64,000 nucleotides of DNA. It comes from Paenibacillus aestuarii (GTDB taxonomy: Bacteria > Bacillota > Bacilli > Paenibacillales > NBRC-103111). Both the position numbers and the translations under genes were made by a program. The notes beneath the pieces were generated by a model. The model saw nothing but the letters and a program-made list of their open reading frames with translations, did no database searches and was not told the DNA's origin. Positions 50,792-59,899 of the stretch are shown here, piece by piece. Every line of letters begins with the position of its first letter. Position 1 is the first letter of the stretch. The stretch spans positions 62,001 to 126,000 of the forward strand of contig NZ_JAQFVF010000092.1 in assembly GCF_027789125.1 (NCBI RefSeq), read 5' to 3'.

Positions 50792-51736
50792 ATGAAAAAG
50801 GAGTTGAAATCCGTGTCGAAGCAACGAGAAACGCGTGAGGAACTGCTGGATGAACTTGCGCAGATTGAACGCTGGGAAGCCGGGCAGAAGGATTTATGGT
50901 TTTGGGAAAAAATCGGGCGGATGCCCTTTCAGCTGCTCGACCGGCTGACACCGGCTATCGTGCATAAAAAAATCGGTGAGGCGCTGAACGAGCTTGGCCA
51001 TTATTTACAGGCGGGAGGGCGGTATCTCATCTCGGAAAAAGCGACTTTGGCGCGGCTGGAACAGGCTGCTGATGGCGGTGCGGTTGATGGCGAGCGGGAC
51101 TTGTCGCTTGGCGGCGCGACTGAAGGCAAGCGGGGCTTGCCGCTTGGCGGCGAAGCTGATGGCGAGCAGGACTTGTCGCTTGGCGGCGCTACTGAGATGA
51201 CGTTGGAGCGGGTTCGCCATCTGCCGCTCGGCGTTATGGATCAAGCCGCAGCATCGATCGTGAAGATGAGCGCGAAGGCCGCGACTTTGCAGGGAGCGAC
51301 AACGGGCATCGGCGGTATTTTTACATTGGCTGTCGATATTCCAGCTGTATTGGCCATGTCCTTGAAGCTGATCCAGGAGATCGCGATCTGCTACGGCTAC
51401 GACCCGCAGGAGAAGGAAGAGCGGATCTTCACCGTCAAATGCCTGCAATTCTCCTCCTCCGACATCGTCGGCAAGCGAGCGATTCTGGAAGAGCTCGCCG
51501 TCTACGGAGCGGATCGCGAGCAGGCGCAGATGATCTCGCAGCTGCAAGGCTGGCGCGAAGTATTCGCCACGTACCGCGACAACTGGGGCTGGAAAAAGCT
51601 GTTCCAGTTCATCCCGGTCGCGGGCATCATCATCGGCGCCTGGATCAACCGCGGCACGCTGCAGGATGTCGGCGAAGCCGCGTCGATGTTATACCGGAAG
51701 CGGCGCATCCTGGAGCGGCTGCGAGACGCGGGCTGA
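50792..51736 (+). CDS. EcsC-family protein with internal 12-residue repeats
   Basis: A 314-aa EcsC-family protein. The N-terminal part (RETREELLDELAQIERWEAG) and the central glycine-rich region (MSAKAATLQGATTGIGGIFT) match the EcsC pattern. The C-terminal FQFIPVAGIIIGAWINRGTL is a second conserved segment. Between them, residues ~99-134 hold three tandem 12-aa units (DGERDLSLGGAT, EGKRGLPLGGEA, DGEQDLSLGGAT), absent from typical EcsC proteins. EcsC proteins are membrane-associated and of unclear biochemistry. AAAGGAG precedes the ATG. It is followed by a large intergenic repeat array. Confidence 0.82.
   Translation: MKKELKSVSKQRETREELLDELAQIERWEAGQKDLWFWEKIGRMPFQLLDRLTPAIVHKKIGEALNELGHYLQAGGRYLISEKATLARLEQAADGGAVDGERDLSLGGATEGKRGLPLGGEADGEQDLSLGGATEMTLERVRHLPLGVMDQAAASIVKMSAKAATLQGATTGIGGIFTLAVDIPAVLAMSLKLIQEIAICYGYDPQEKEERIFTVKCLQFSSSDIVGKRAILEELAVYGADREQAQMISQLQGWREVFATYRDNWGWKKLFQFIPVAGIIIGAWINRGTLQDVGEAASMLYRKRRILERLRDAG
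51086..51193 (+). repeat. 36-bp minisatellite inside the EcsC gene
   Basis: Three adjacent 36-nt copies (51086-51121, 51122-51157, 51158-51193), each starting GATGGCGAGC or a close variant and ending TTGGCGGC plus 6 nt. The length is a multiple of three, so copy-number changes keep the frame. Copies 1 and 3 are the most alike. Confidence 0.85.
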
Positions 51737-51761
51737 GCCGCGCTTGCCGCGCAAGTTCCTC

Positions 51762-53212
51762 GCTGCAGTCCCGGTTTCACCGGATACAGCACTCGCGACA
51801 CTGCCATCCGCGCTGCAGTTCGGCAAATCTGGACTGCAGCATTTCCTACGCTTCGGCACGCGCTCCAAGCTCAACTTAGCTACTCCAAACGAGTGCCTCC
51901 CCCCACTCCAGTCCGGATTTGCCCAATTACAGACGCCAGAAAGTAGCCAAACGAGCAAATCCGCCTCTGTAAGCAGGCAAATCCGAACTAGAGATACATT
52001 TACCTTGTTCCGCCGCTCTGTAGTTCGGCAAATCCGGACTGCAGCATTTCCTCCGCTCCGGCACGCGCTCCAAGCTTAACTTAGCTACTCCAAACGAGAG
52101 CCTCCCCCCCACTCCAGTCCGGATTTGCCCAATTACAGACGCCGAAAAGTAGCCAAACGAGCAAATCCGCCTCTGTAAGCAGGCAAATCCGAACTAGAGA
52201 TACATTTACCCTGTTCCGCCGCTCTGTAGTTCGGCAAATCCGGACTACAGCATTTCCTACGCTTCGGCACGCGCTCCAAGCTCAACTTAGCTACTCCAAT
52301 CAAGTGCCTCCCCTCACTCCAGTCCAGATATGCCCAAATGCAGACGCTACTCCCACCACTAACACTGCTCCAGTCCGGATTTGCCCAATTGCAGACGCTG
52401 CTCCCACCACTAACACCGCTCCAGTCCGGTTTTGCCCAATTACAGACGCCAGAAAGTAGCCAACCGAGCAAATCCGCCTCTGTAAGCAGGCAAATCCGAA
52501 CTAGAGATACATTTACCTTGTTCCGCCGCTCTGTAGTTCGGCAAATCCGGACTACAGCAATTCCTACGCTTCGGTACGCGCTCCAAGCTCAACTTAGCTA
52601 CTCCAATCAAGTGCCTCCCCTCACTCCAGTCCGGATATGCCCAAATGCAGACGCTACTCCCACCACTAACACTGCTCCAGTCCGGATTTGCCCAATTACA
52701 GACGCTGCTCCCACCACTAACACCGCTCCAGTCCGGTTTTGCCCAATTACAGACGCCAGAAAGTAGCCAAACGAGCAAATCCGCCTCTGTAAGCAGGCAA
52801 ATCCGAACTAGAGATACATTTACCTTGTTCCGCCGCTCTGTAGTTCGGCAAATCCGAACTAGAGATACATTTACCTGTAGTTCGGCAAATCCGGACTACA
52901 GCATTTCCTCCGCTCCGGCACGTGCTCCAAGCTTAACTTAGCTACTCCAAACGAGAGCCTCCCCCGCACTCCAGTCCGGATTTGCCCAATTGCAGACGCT
53001 ACCCTCACCGCTAACACCGCTCCAGTCCGGTTTTGCCCAATTACAGACGCCAGAAAGTAGCCAAACGAACAAATCCGCCTCTGTAAGCAGGCAAATCCGA
53101 ACTAGAGATACATTTACCTCGTTCCGCCGCTCTGTAGTTCGGCAAATCCGAACTAGAGATACATTTACCTCGCTCCGCCGCTCTGTAGTTCGGCAAATCC
53201 GAACTGCAGCAT
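51762..53212. repeat. Tandem array of about 24 REP-like palindromes
   Basis: The gene-free 1.6-kb stretch 51737-53287 is filled by ~27-bp elements every 40-70 bp. The base form has a left arm CTGTAGTTCGG, a CAAAT loop and a right arm CCGGACTACAG; variants include CTGTAAGCAGG...CCGAACTAGAG and the reverse form CCAGTCCGGATTTGCCCAAT. Elements are grouped into a larger unit repeated about five times, marked by AAGTAGCCAA at 51941, 52147, 52454, 52761 and 53055 (spacings 206, 307, 307, 294). Two ~50-bp modules with CCCACCACTAACACNGC account for the longer spacings. Open frames of ~100 codons on both strands are by-products of the repeat. Confidence 0.88.
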
Positions 53213-53287
53213 CTCCTCCGCTCCGGCACGCGCTCCAAGCTCAACTTAGCTACTCCAAACGAGAGCCTCCCCCGCGCCGCTGCATGC

Positions 53288-53326
53288 AAAAAAAGCGTAC
53301 CGCAAGCCATCAAGCTTCCGGTACGC
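53288..53326 (-). terminator. Terminator of the BmrCD-like operon
   Basis: Stem GCGTACCGcAAGC/GCTTcCGGTACGC (one mismatch), then seven T on the minus strand. It lies just downstream of the bmrD-like stop and marks the end of the repeat array. Confidence 0.85.
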
Positions 53327-53336
53327 CCTCTCGGCG

Positions 53337-55130
53337 CTATGAATAGGTATGCGCGGGATTGCTTTTCCCCTGCGCATGCAGAAATAGCTGCTCATAGTAA
53401 CCATGCAGCTCCAACAGCTGCTCATGATTGCCTTCCTCGATAATCCGGCCGTGCTGCATCACGATAATTCGGTCCGCATGGATAATCGTCGAGATACGAT
53501 GGGCAATGACCAGCGTGGTCCGCCCCTCGGCGACGATTTGCAGGGCGGACTGGATCAACTGCTCCGTCTGCGAGTCCAGATTGGCCGTCGCCTCATCGAG
53601 GATGAGCACCTTCGGTTGAAAGACGATGATGCGTGCAAACGAGATCAGCTGCCGTTCGCCGGCGGAAAGCCCGCTCCCCCGCTCGGAGATGCGCGTTTCA
53701 TAGCCCTCCTTCATCTTCGAGATCAGCGCATCCGCACCTACTAGCCGGCACGCTTCGTACACGCGCTCTTTGGAGATCGTCTCGTCGAACAGGCGTACGT
53801 TATCCAAGATACTGCCTGCATACATATACGGCTCCTGCTGCACAAGACCGACCATCCTGTGCAGATCAGCCTGCCGGATGTCCCGGACATCCGTGCCGTC
53901 GATGTGCACGCTCCCGCGCTGCACGTCATAGAAGCGGCACAGCAGGCTGATCAGCGAGCTTTTTCCCGCCCCCGTCGTACCGACGATCCCAATCATTTCG
54001 CCGGGCTGAATGCGCAGCTCCAAGTCATGAATGACCGGGATATCTTTTTGATAGCCAAACCCAACATGGTTAAAATGAATTTCTCCCCGCACGTTCGCAA
54101 AATCGACCGGCTGCGGATTGGCTTTATCCGCCACTTCCGGCTGCGTGGAAAAAATGTTCCAAATCCGCCCCATCGACACCGTCGTCGACTGCAGCGTGTT
54201 CCACTGCTGGGTAATGTTGTTGATCGGCTGAAAAAACTGCCGGATGTACGTAATGAACGCATACAGCACACCGAATTCAATACTTTTATGAAAAACGGCC
54301 ATCCCTCCAAGCCAAGTAATGAATGCGACCGAAAGGTTGCCCAAAATGTCAAAGGAGCGGTTAAACAAAACGTTCGTACGGACTTCCCGCAGGTTGGCGC
54401 TGAAATACCCCTGATTGCGCCCTTCGAAGCGGTTGATCTGTTCCTTCTCCTGGTGAAAAGCCTGAATCAGGTGCATGCCAGATAAGTTTTCCGCTGCAAA
54501 AGCAACTAGTTGGGACAGCTGTGTTCTGGAATTTTGATACGTTTTCCGCATATAGGTGCGAAAGCTGATCGCAATGAACGCAATGATCGGAATGACAATC
54601 ATGCTGTACAAGGTGAGCTGCGTATCCAAGTGAAACATCATGACGATGATAAAAACCAAGGTCATCCCGTCGCGCACGAGACTGAGCAGGACCTGGGTAA
54701 AAAACTGGTTCAGCGTCTCCGTATCGCTCGACACATGCGTGATCAGACTGCCGCTCGGCGTGCGGTCGTAGAACGACATCGATAAGCGAAAAATATGGCT
54801 GAACAAATCTTTGCGGATTTTCGCGACGATGCTCTGCCCGGCAAACTGCAGCAAGTTATTTTGCAAATAGCTAAAAAACAAGCTGCCGATGGAAAGCCCG
54901 ACATAGATCAGGCAAATGATGATGAGTGAACGATAATCGTTTTTGCCGATCATCAAGTTGTCGTCAATGGCGATTTTCACCAAGTACGGCTGGAACAGAT
55001 CCGCCGCGATGCCGAGCAAGGTACAGACGACAATGATCGCAAAGGTCAGCCGATGTGGCTTGGCATAGGCATAGAGGCCGCGAAAAGCCGACTTTGCCGC
55101 CCTCTTTTCTTCCTTCGTACGGTTACTCAT
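53337..55130 (-). CDS. ABC exporter half, BmrD-like (active Walker B)
   Basis: A 597-aa half-transporter: six N-terminal membrane helices, then a nucleotide-binding domain. The ATG at 55130 overlaps the upstream gene by 8 nt, and GGAAG precedes it. Walker A is GTTGAGKSSLISL, the signature is LSAGERQLISFARI, and Walker B plus catalytic Glu is VLILDEATANLD. The signature LSAGERQ is non-canonical (LSGGQ is usual), matching the asymmetric partner arrangement of BmrC/BmrD in Bacillus. It should work with the upstream protein to export drugs or peptides. Confidence 0.88.
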   Translation of the reverse strand: MSNRTKEEKRAAKSAFRGLYAYAKPHRLTFAIIVVCTLLGIAADLFQPYLVKIAIDDNLMIGKNDYRSLIIICLIYVGLSIGSLFFSYLQNNLLQFAGQSIVAKIRKDLFSHIFRLSMSFYDRTPSGSLITHVSSDTETLNQFFTQVLLSLVRDGMTLVFIIVMMFHLDTQLTLYSMIVIPIIAFIAISFRTYMRKTYQNSRTQLSQLVAFAAENLSGMHLIQAFHQEKEQINRFEGRNQGYFSANLREVRTNVLFNRSFDILGNLSVAFITWLGGMAVFHKSIEFGVLYAFITYIRQFFQPINNITQQWNTLQSTTVSMGRIWNIFSTQPEVADKANPQPVDFANVRGEIHFNHVGFGYQKDIPVIHDLELRIQPGEMIGIVGTTGAGKSSLISLLCRFYDVQRGSVHIDGTDVRDIRQADLHRMVGLVQQEPYMYAGSILDNVRLFDETISKERVYEACRLVGADALISKMKEGYETRISERGSGLSAGERQLISFARIIVFQPKVLILDEATANLDSQTEQLIQSALQIVAEGRTTLVIAHRISTIIHADRIIVMQHGRIIEEGNHEQLLELHGYYEQLFLHAQGKSNPAHTYS

Positions 55131-56874
55131 GAGCTTCCTGCGTCCCCCCTTCTTGAATCGCATGCAGCTCTGCATACAAGCCATCTTGGGCCAGCAGCTC
55201 CTCATGGGTGCCGCGCTGCACGATCCGCCCCTCATCCAAGACGATGATTTCGTCAGCATGCTTCAGCGCGCTGATGCGGTGCGCGATCCAGATCGTCGTT
55301 TTATCCGAGCGTTCCTTACGGATCGTGTCCACGATGCGCTTCTCCGTCACCGCATCCACGGCGCTCACACTGTCATCCAGAATCATGACCGGCGAGTTCT
55401 TGATAATGCCGCGCGCCAGACTCGTGCGCTGCCGCTGCCCGCCGGAGAGTGTGACGCCGCGTTCGCCCAGCTTCGTCTCGAACTGCTCCGGGAAGGAGGT
55501 AATGCTGGCGAAGATTTGCGCTTTTTTCGCCGCTCGCTCCACCTGATCCAGCGATGACTCTCTTTTGTAGAAGGCAATATTGTCGCGAATCGTCGTGCTG
55601 AACAGGAAGCCTTCCTGCGGAACATATGCGATTTGATTACGCAGACTTTCGAGCGTCACATCGCGGATATCTTTCTCGCCGATCCAAACCGTACCGGCAG
55701 GCGGCTCATAGATGCGCAGCAGCAATTTGACCAGCGTCGTTTTGCCGCTCCCCGTTTTTCCGATAATACCCAGCGATTTACCCGGCTCCAGCGTGATCGA
55801 TATATCATGCAGCACTTCATCTTCATCGTCCGGATATGCAAAAGACAAATGATCGATGCGGATGCCGTCGTGCTCCAGATCCGTAATCTCGGCAAGCTCT
55901 CTGTCCACGACGTCGCTCTTGAGATCGAGCAGGTTGTTGATGCGCTCCATGGAGGCGCGCGAACGCTGCATCGTATTGATGACGCGTCCGATCTGCTGCA
56001 GCGGGTTCACCATCATCCGGATATACAACGTCAGCTCGACGAAGTTGCCGATGGTGATACGGTGATGAATCGTCAAGTAGCCGCCGAACGCTAAAGCGAC
56101 GATGAGCGCCAGTGCGCCCAGAAACGGAATCAGCGCCTCGAACAGCGAGGATAGCCGGACGAGCCGCAGCTGATTGTCGCGAATGCGCTCTACGGTTTCG
56201 CCGAAGCGCGTCATCATGATCGGCTCGACGCCGAATTTTTTGGCGACGCGGATGCCGCCGAACTGCTCCTCGGCCGACTCGGTCATCCGGCCCAGCGATT
56301 CCTGCACAAGCAGTGAATGTTTGCGGATCAACGGTCTGAACTTGACGGCCAGGTAAGGAATAAACAACAGCGGAAATACGCAGACGATGATTAAATAGAG
56401 CGGAATCGAGCTGAACAGCATCGTCACGATGACGGCGCCGATCAGAATCGTCGAGTTTGTGATCTGGTTGATCCCCATCGAGATCGACTCGCGGATGGCG
56501 GTGACATCGTTCATCACGTAGCTAAGCAGCTTGCCGACGCCGTGCTTGGCATAGAACGTTGCGCTGAGCTGTGTGAAATGGTCGAACAGCCGGTTGCGGG
56601 CAACGAACTCGAAACGCCGGCCGTTGCGCATAATTATGTACTGGCCGATAGCGACAAGTACGCCGTAGGAAATGCCGATCAGCAGCAGTTTCAAGCTGTA
56701 ATCAACGATTAACGTGCTCGTTAATCCCCCTTCCTGCAGCTCGTCGGTAAAGATACCAAGCACCTTGGGGTAATACGAGTTAATAATATTGCCAATGGAG
56801 ATCGATACTACCGCAATCAAATACAACGGCCATTTTTGCTTAAGAAAATCAATCAATAACCGTGTAGACTTCAA
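55123..56874 (-). CDS. ABC exporter half, BmrC-like (degenerate catalytic site)
   Basis: A 583-aa half-transporter with six membrane helices and an ATPase domain. Walker A is GKTGSGKTTLVKL and the signature is canonical, LSGGQRQRTSLARG. After Walker B the catalytic Glu is replaced by Asp (VMILDDSVSAVDA). Together with the non-canonical signature of the partner this gives one degenerate and one active ATP site, as known for BmrCD-type heterodimers. It is first in the two-gene operon. The region 56875-56948 upstream is short and shows no BmrB-like leader. Confidence 0.88.
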   Translation of the reverse strand: MKSTRLLIDFLKQKWPLYLIAVVSISIGNIINSYYPKVLGIFTDELQEGGLTSTLIVDYSLKLLLIGISYGVLVAIGQYIIMRNGRRFEFVARNRLFDHFTQLSATFYAKHGVGKLLSYVMNDVTAIRESISMGINQITNSTILIGAVIVTMLFSSIPLYLIIVCVFPLLFIPYLAVKFRPLIRKHSLLVQESLGRMTESAEEQFGGIRVAKKFGVEPIMMTRFGETVERIRDNQLRLVRLSSLFEALIPFLGALALIVALAFGGYLTIHHRITIGNFVELTLYIRMMVNPLQQIGRVINTMQRSRASMERINNLLDLKSDVVDRELAEITDLEHDGIRIDHLSFAYPDDEDEVLHDISITLEPGKSLGIIGKTGSGKTTLVKLLLRIYEPPAGTVWIGEKDIRDVTLESLRNQIAYVPQEGFLFSTTIRDNIAFYKRESSLDQVERAAKKAQIFASITSFPEQFETKLGERGVTLSGGQRQRTSLARGIIKNSPVMILDDSVSAVDAVTEKRIVDTIRKERSDKTTIWIAHRISALKHADEIIVLDEGRIVQRGTHEELLAQDGLYAELHAIQEGGTQEAHE

Positions 56875-56948
56875 AGCTCATCACTTCCTATAGGTGGGTG
56901 TTTGATGTCATAATAGATAAGATCATGAATCATAAAGGAGCACAAAAG

Positions 56949-57158
56949 ATGGATTTCCGCCTAGACCGTATTGAAAATAAAATTGAATTCTTCCAAGCCT
57001 ATGACATGAGGACGCTGGAACAAAAGATCGACGAGCAAATTGAGAACAATAAAGCCTTGCTGCTCGATGTTCATGCCATTCAACACCACGTTGTGTTCGA
57101 CCCGAACGCAGGCAAAATGTTGTACAGCGCCGTCGTCCATTTCAAAGCAAAGGCATAA
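56949..57158 (+). CDS. YrzA-like DUF2536 protein
   Basis: A 69-aa protein; the ATG at 56949 follows GGAG by 8 nt (a longer frame upstream lacks a ribosome site). It begins MDFRLDRIENKIEFFQAYDM and contains EQIENNKALLLDVHAIQHHV, matching the short DUF2536 family (YrzA of Bacillus). Members are thought to be small acidic proteins of unknown role. Highly charged, mostly helical. It is divergent from the ABC operon. Confidence 0.82.
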   Translation: MDFRLDRIENKIEFFQAYDMRTLEQKIDEQIENNKALLLDVHAIQHHVVFDPNAGKMLYSAVVHFKAKA

Positions 57159-57170
57159 TCGCAAGCTAAA

Positions 57171-57211
57171 AAAGTCTGCCGCTGGCTAAGATGCCGGCTG
57201 CAGACATTTTT
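57171..57211. terminator. Bidirectional terminator between DUF2536 and esterase genes
   Basis: Stem AAGTCTGC/GCAGACaTT with inner GC-rich pairing; six A on the left and six T on the right. Confidence 0.75.
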
Positions 57212-57216
57212 TATAC

Positions 57217-58176
57217 TTAGAGCTTGGATAAAAATTGCATGGCCTTATCGTTGAACCCTGGAAGGCCTTCGTGGCCGAAATCCGGATAGATTTCGAGGTT
57301 TTTATCCGCTTTGATTTTGTTGTAGGCGGCAAACTGTGTAGATGGCGGGCACACAGTATCGGCGAGACCGACGGCCATCAGCACTTCACCTTGAATGCGC
57401 TCCGCCAAATTCTGAATGTCAACATACCCGAGCTTCGTAAAAATCTCCTGCTCGCGCTTATGCTGCGGATCATGCCGGCGGAAAAAGTCTTTCAGCTCGG
57501 CATAGGCATCCTTCGCCAGATCCATTTCCCACACGCGTTGATAGTCGCTGAGGAATGGATACACGGGCGCTAAGCGCTTAATGCGGGGCTCCAGCGCCGC
57601 GCAAGCGATCGTCAGGGCGCCGCCTTGCGAGCCGCCCATCGCGCCTACACGATCCGGGTCCACTTCCGGCATGCTCATGGCTATGCCGGCAAGCTGCGCC
57701 GTATCGAGGAAAATCGCCCGGAACAGGAGCTGATCCGGGTGATCATCCAGACCGCGGACGATATGTCCGCGAAGGGTCGTGCCTTTAACGCCGCCGACAT
57801 CTTCGGAGAAGCCGCCCTGTCCCCGGCAATCCATGGAGAACACGGAGAAACCCATCGCCGCATAGGACAATTTATCCGCCCAATCCCCCGAGTTCCCGGA
57901 ATAACCGTGAAACTGTACGATCGCAGGATGCTTCGCTTCGGCGTGCTTCGGACGAACATACTTGGCATAAATCCGTGCGCCGCCCACACCCGTGAAATAA
58001 AGATCAAAACATTCCGCATACGGCACCTGAAACTCGCTGGGGCGCAGTTCGACTTGCGGATCAACAGCTTTCATCTCAGCCAGGGCGCGCTCCCAATAGG
58101 CGTCAAAATCGTCCGGACGCGGGTTGCGTCCTTCATAAGTCATCAGCTTCTCTAACGGCATATCAATAAGCGGCAT
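57217..58176 (-). CDS. CE7-family acetylxylan esterase / cephalosporin-C deacetylase
   Basis: A 319-aa alpha/beta hydrolase of carbohydrate esterase family 7. Hallmarks: HGYSGNSGDW (oxyanion loop), the nucleophile Ser in GGSQGGALTIA, Asp in GLADTVCPPST, and His in FGHEGLPGF. The conserved RGQGG motif is also present. CE7 enzymes remove acetyl groups from xylo-oligosaccharides and cephalosporin C in the cytoplasm. It is 15 nt downstream of the 558-aa gene and shares its promoter, so the pair probably acts on one substrate. Confidence 0.9.
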   Translation of the reverse strand: MPLIDMPLEKLMTYEGRNPRPDDFDAYWERALAEMKAVDPQVELRPSEFQVPYAECFDLYFTGVGGARIYAKYVRPKHAEAKHPAIVQFHGYSGNSGDWADKLSYAAMGFSVFSMDCRGQGGFSEDVGGVKGTTLRGHIVRGLDDHPDQLLFRAIFLDTAQLAGIAMSMPEVDPDRVGAMGGSQGGALTIACAALEPRIKRLAPVYPFLSDYQRVWEMDLAKDAYAELKDFFRRHDPQHKREQEIFTKLGYVDIQNLAERIQGEVLMAVGLADTVCPPSTQFAAYNKIKADKNLEIYPDFGHEGLPGFNDKAMQFLSKL

Positions 58177-58191
58177 CGTACATCCTCTTTT

Positions 58192-59868
58192 CTATGTATG
58201 GGTAAGAAATGAATAATCATGCAAAAGAAGTGCGGAATCATTCACGAATCGGGCGGCATTTCCTTCTTCGTCTATCATAATCGCAATAGCCTCATTTTGG
58301 AAAGTTCTGTACGTAAGCTCTAGAGCTCCTTGGATGCTTCTGGTTAGGGCGGGCTTCTTCTCTGTCATTTTCTCGGCAAAATGCTGCAAGGAGGCGATGC
58401 CGCTTATCCCCGCTTCGCTGATAGCCAGACACTCCATGACCACGGCGTTCAACCTGCCCCTGCTAGTGACGACGGAGCGGTCGGCGAGAACGGTCCGCTC
58501 GTAAGGCTGCTGCAGATAGACAGCCAAATAGACGCTGCCGCAGCGGCCAAATAAAGCGTGCGGCGCCTCGATCCATTCCCCGGGAGGCAGGCAGCCGACG
58601 AGTATATCCGGCTGATCGGCCGGAATGTCATATAGGGCGGCGATCACATTGCGGTGAAACAGCACTTCACCGGCATCGCTTTGATGCCGCAGGTCGCCGA
58701 ATCTGTAGCCTTGGCCGGGATGAAAGAAGAACGCCCGATTGACGCCCTGCACGGCACTCACAGGCAGCGTCACATCCCAGCGGTGCTGTTCGTTGTCAAA
58801 CTCCAGCGCGCGCTCCAAGACGCCGCCTGTGGCGTAATGCTGCGTGATGTACACGTAGCTGTGCAGCACATCATCTGCGCTTTGCATCAGCGCCGCAGGA
58901 CGGGGTACGCGGTGTTTGACTTCGACTGGCAACGCGCGGTTCAGGGCAAGCGCCCGGGCAGCCGCCGGCGCTTCATAATCAAGGAAGCCGGCATACTCCG
59001 TGCGCGGCATCTCCTCGGGCAGTGGAAAGTCGCCGAATTGCACATAGTCGAACAGCACGTTGCGATCTTGCGGCACGTCATGCGGCCAACCGCGCGAATG
59101 AGGGCCGACCCATGCCCCTTGCAAGTAATAGGTCGCTCTGACGTGCCATAAATAGTCGAGCATTTCGGCCAAAGCCGTCTTGATCTCGCCCTCGGCGGCT
59201 AACGCCCAAGCACAAGTAAAAGCCTGAACCCAGTGCCAAAACCACGGCAAGGCGCCATATTCGGACATGCCGATCTGTGAAATTCTGGCATATGTACGCC
59301 GCAAGCTGTCCGCACCATCCGCCAGCAGCTCTCTGTCCCCATACAGCTGGCCAAAAATCAGCTTCGCCGCCGTATATTTCGCCTCATGATGGTGATAGTG
59401 TTCAAGCGGCTTGCGGTAGAAACCGCTGCGGTAAATATGCAGCAGCGCACGCTCGAAAGAAGCTCGCAGCAGCTCATTAAGATCAGCTTGATACCGTTGA
59501 TAAAAATAAACCATCAAGCTTCCCATTAATTCCACCGGCAGCGTATTCTTCGGGGCTTCGTGCGGCGCAGGGCGCAGGTTCAAAGGCCAGTGCCCGTACA
59601 AGGCACTTTCCGGCTGCTGATCTTGAAGATCCAGCACCCGCGCCAGCATGAGCTCCGCTTTGGCTTTGGCTTCCTCGCGGTTAAACTTAAGCGGCAAACT
59701 GTCATCCATTGCAGCTGCGAACAAATGCGACGCGTAATAAAAGTTATCGCGTACGTCGCTTTCAAACCAATACCCGTTATCCAGGACGGGGAGCTCACTT
59801 GCTTGGGAAGCAATCTGACCGCGTACCTGCTTCTTTCTTTGCTGCATGGCATTCATTATGGAGTTCAT
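58192..59868 (-). CDS. Uncharacterised 558-aa protein with (alpha/alpha) barrel-like first half
   Basis: A 558-aa cytoplasmic protein without signal peptide. Residues ~45-260 are rich in aromatic and helical segments (FYYASHLFAAAMDDSLPLKF; FYRKPLEHYHHHEAKYTAAK; YGALPWFWHWVQAFTCAWAL), resembling the (alpha/alpha)6 toroid of glycan-active enzymes. The second half (WDVTLPVSAVQGVNRAFFFH; GCLPPGEWIEAPHALFGRCG) is beta-rich, like the sandwich of polysaccharide lyases. I could not name a family or active site. It is the first gene of an operon with the CE7 esterase, so a role in breaking down acetylated glycans is likely but inferred. AGGA precedes the ATG. Confidence 0.7.
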   Translation of the reverse strand: MNSIMNAMQQRKKQVRGQIASQASELPVLDNGYWFESDVRDNFYYASHLFAAAMDDSLPLKFNREEAKAKAELMLARVLDLQDQQPESALYGHWPLNLRPAPHEAPKNTLPVELMGSLMVYFYQRYQADLNELLRASFERALLHIYRSGFYRKPLEHYHHHEAKYTAAKLIFGQLYGDRELLADGADSLRRTYARISQIGMSEYGALPWFWHWVQAFTCAWALAAEGEIKTALAEMLDYLWHVRATYYLQGAWVGPHSRGWPHDVPQDRNVLFDYVQFGDFPLPEEMPRTEYAGFLDYEAPAAARALALNRALPVEVKHRVPRPAALMQSADDVLHSYVYITQHYATGGVLERALEFDNEQHRWDVTLPVSAVQGVNRAFFFHPGQGYRFGDLRHQSDAGEVLFHRNVIAALYDIPADQPDILVGCLPPGEWIEAPHALFGRCGSVYLAVYLQQPYERTVLADRSVVTSRGRLNAVVMECLAISEAGISGIASLQHFAEKMTEKKPALTRSIQGALELTYRTFQNEAIAIMIDEEGNAARFVNDSALLLHDYSFLTHT

Positions 59869-59882
59869 TTCCTTCCTATTTA

Positions 59883-59896
59883 TTGAAACGTTTAAA
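59883..59896. promoter_or_regulatory. LacI-type operator candidate for the esterase operon
   Basis: TTGAAACGTTTAAA includes the perfect palindrome AAACGTTT with a central CG, as in LacI/GalR operators. It lies between the -10 box (59905-59900) and the start codon at 59868. Confidence 0.4.
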
Positions 59897-59899
59897 CCT

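Noticed and set aside
51762..53212. Possible CRISPR array
   Set aside because: Repeats are palindromic, vary in sequence and orientation, and are separated by related (not unique) DNA of 40-70 bp; no cas gene is near.
51666..53346. Overlapping ORFs of 90-140 codons on both strands in the repeat array
   Set aside because: They are made of the same repeated DNA, have no ribosome sites or recognisable domains, and occur in several frames. They are by-products of the repeat.
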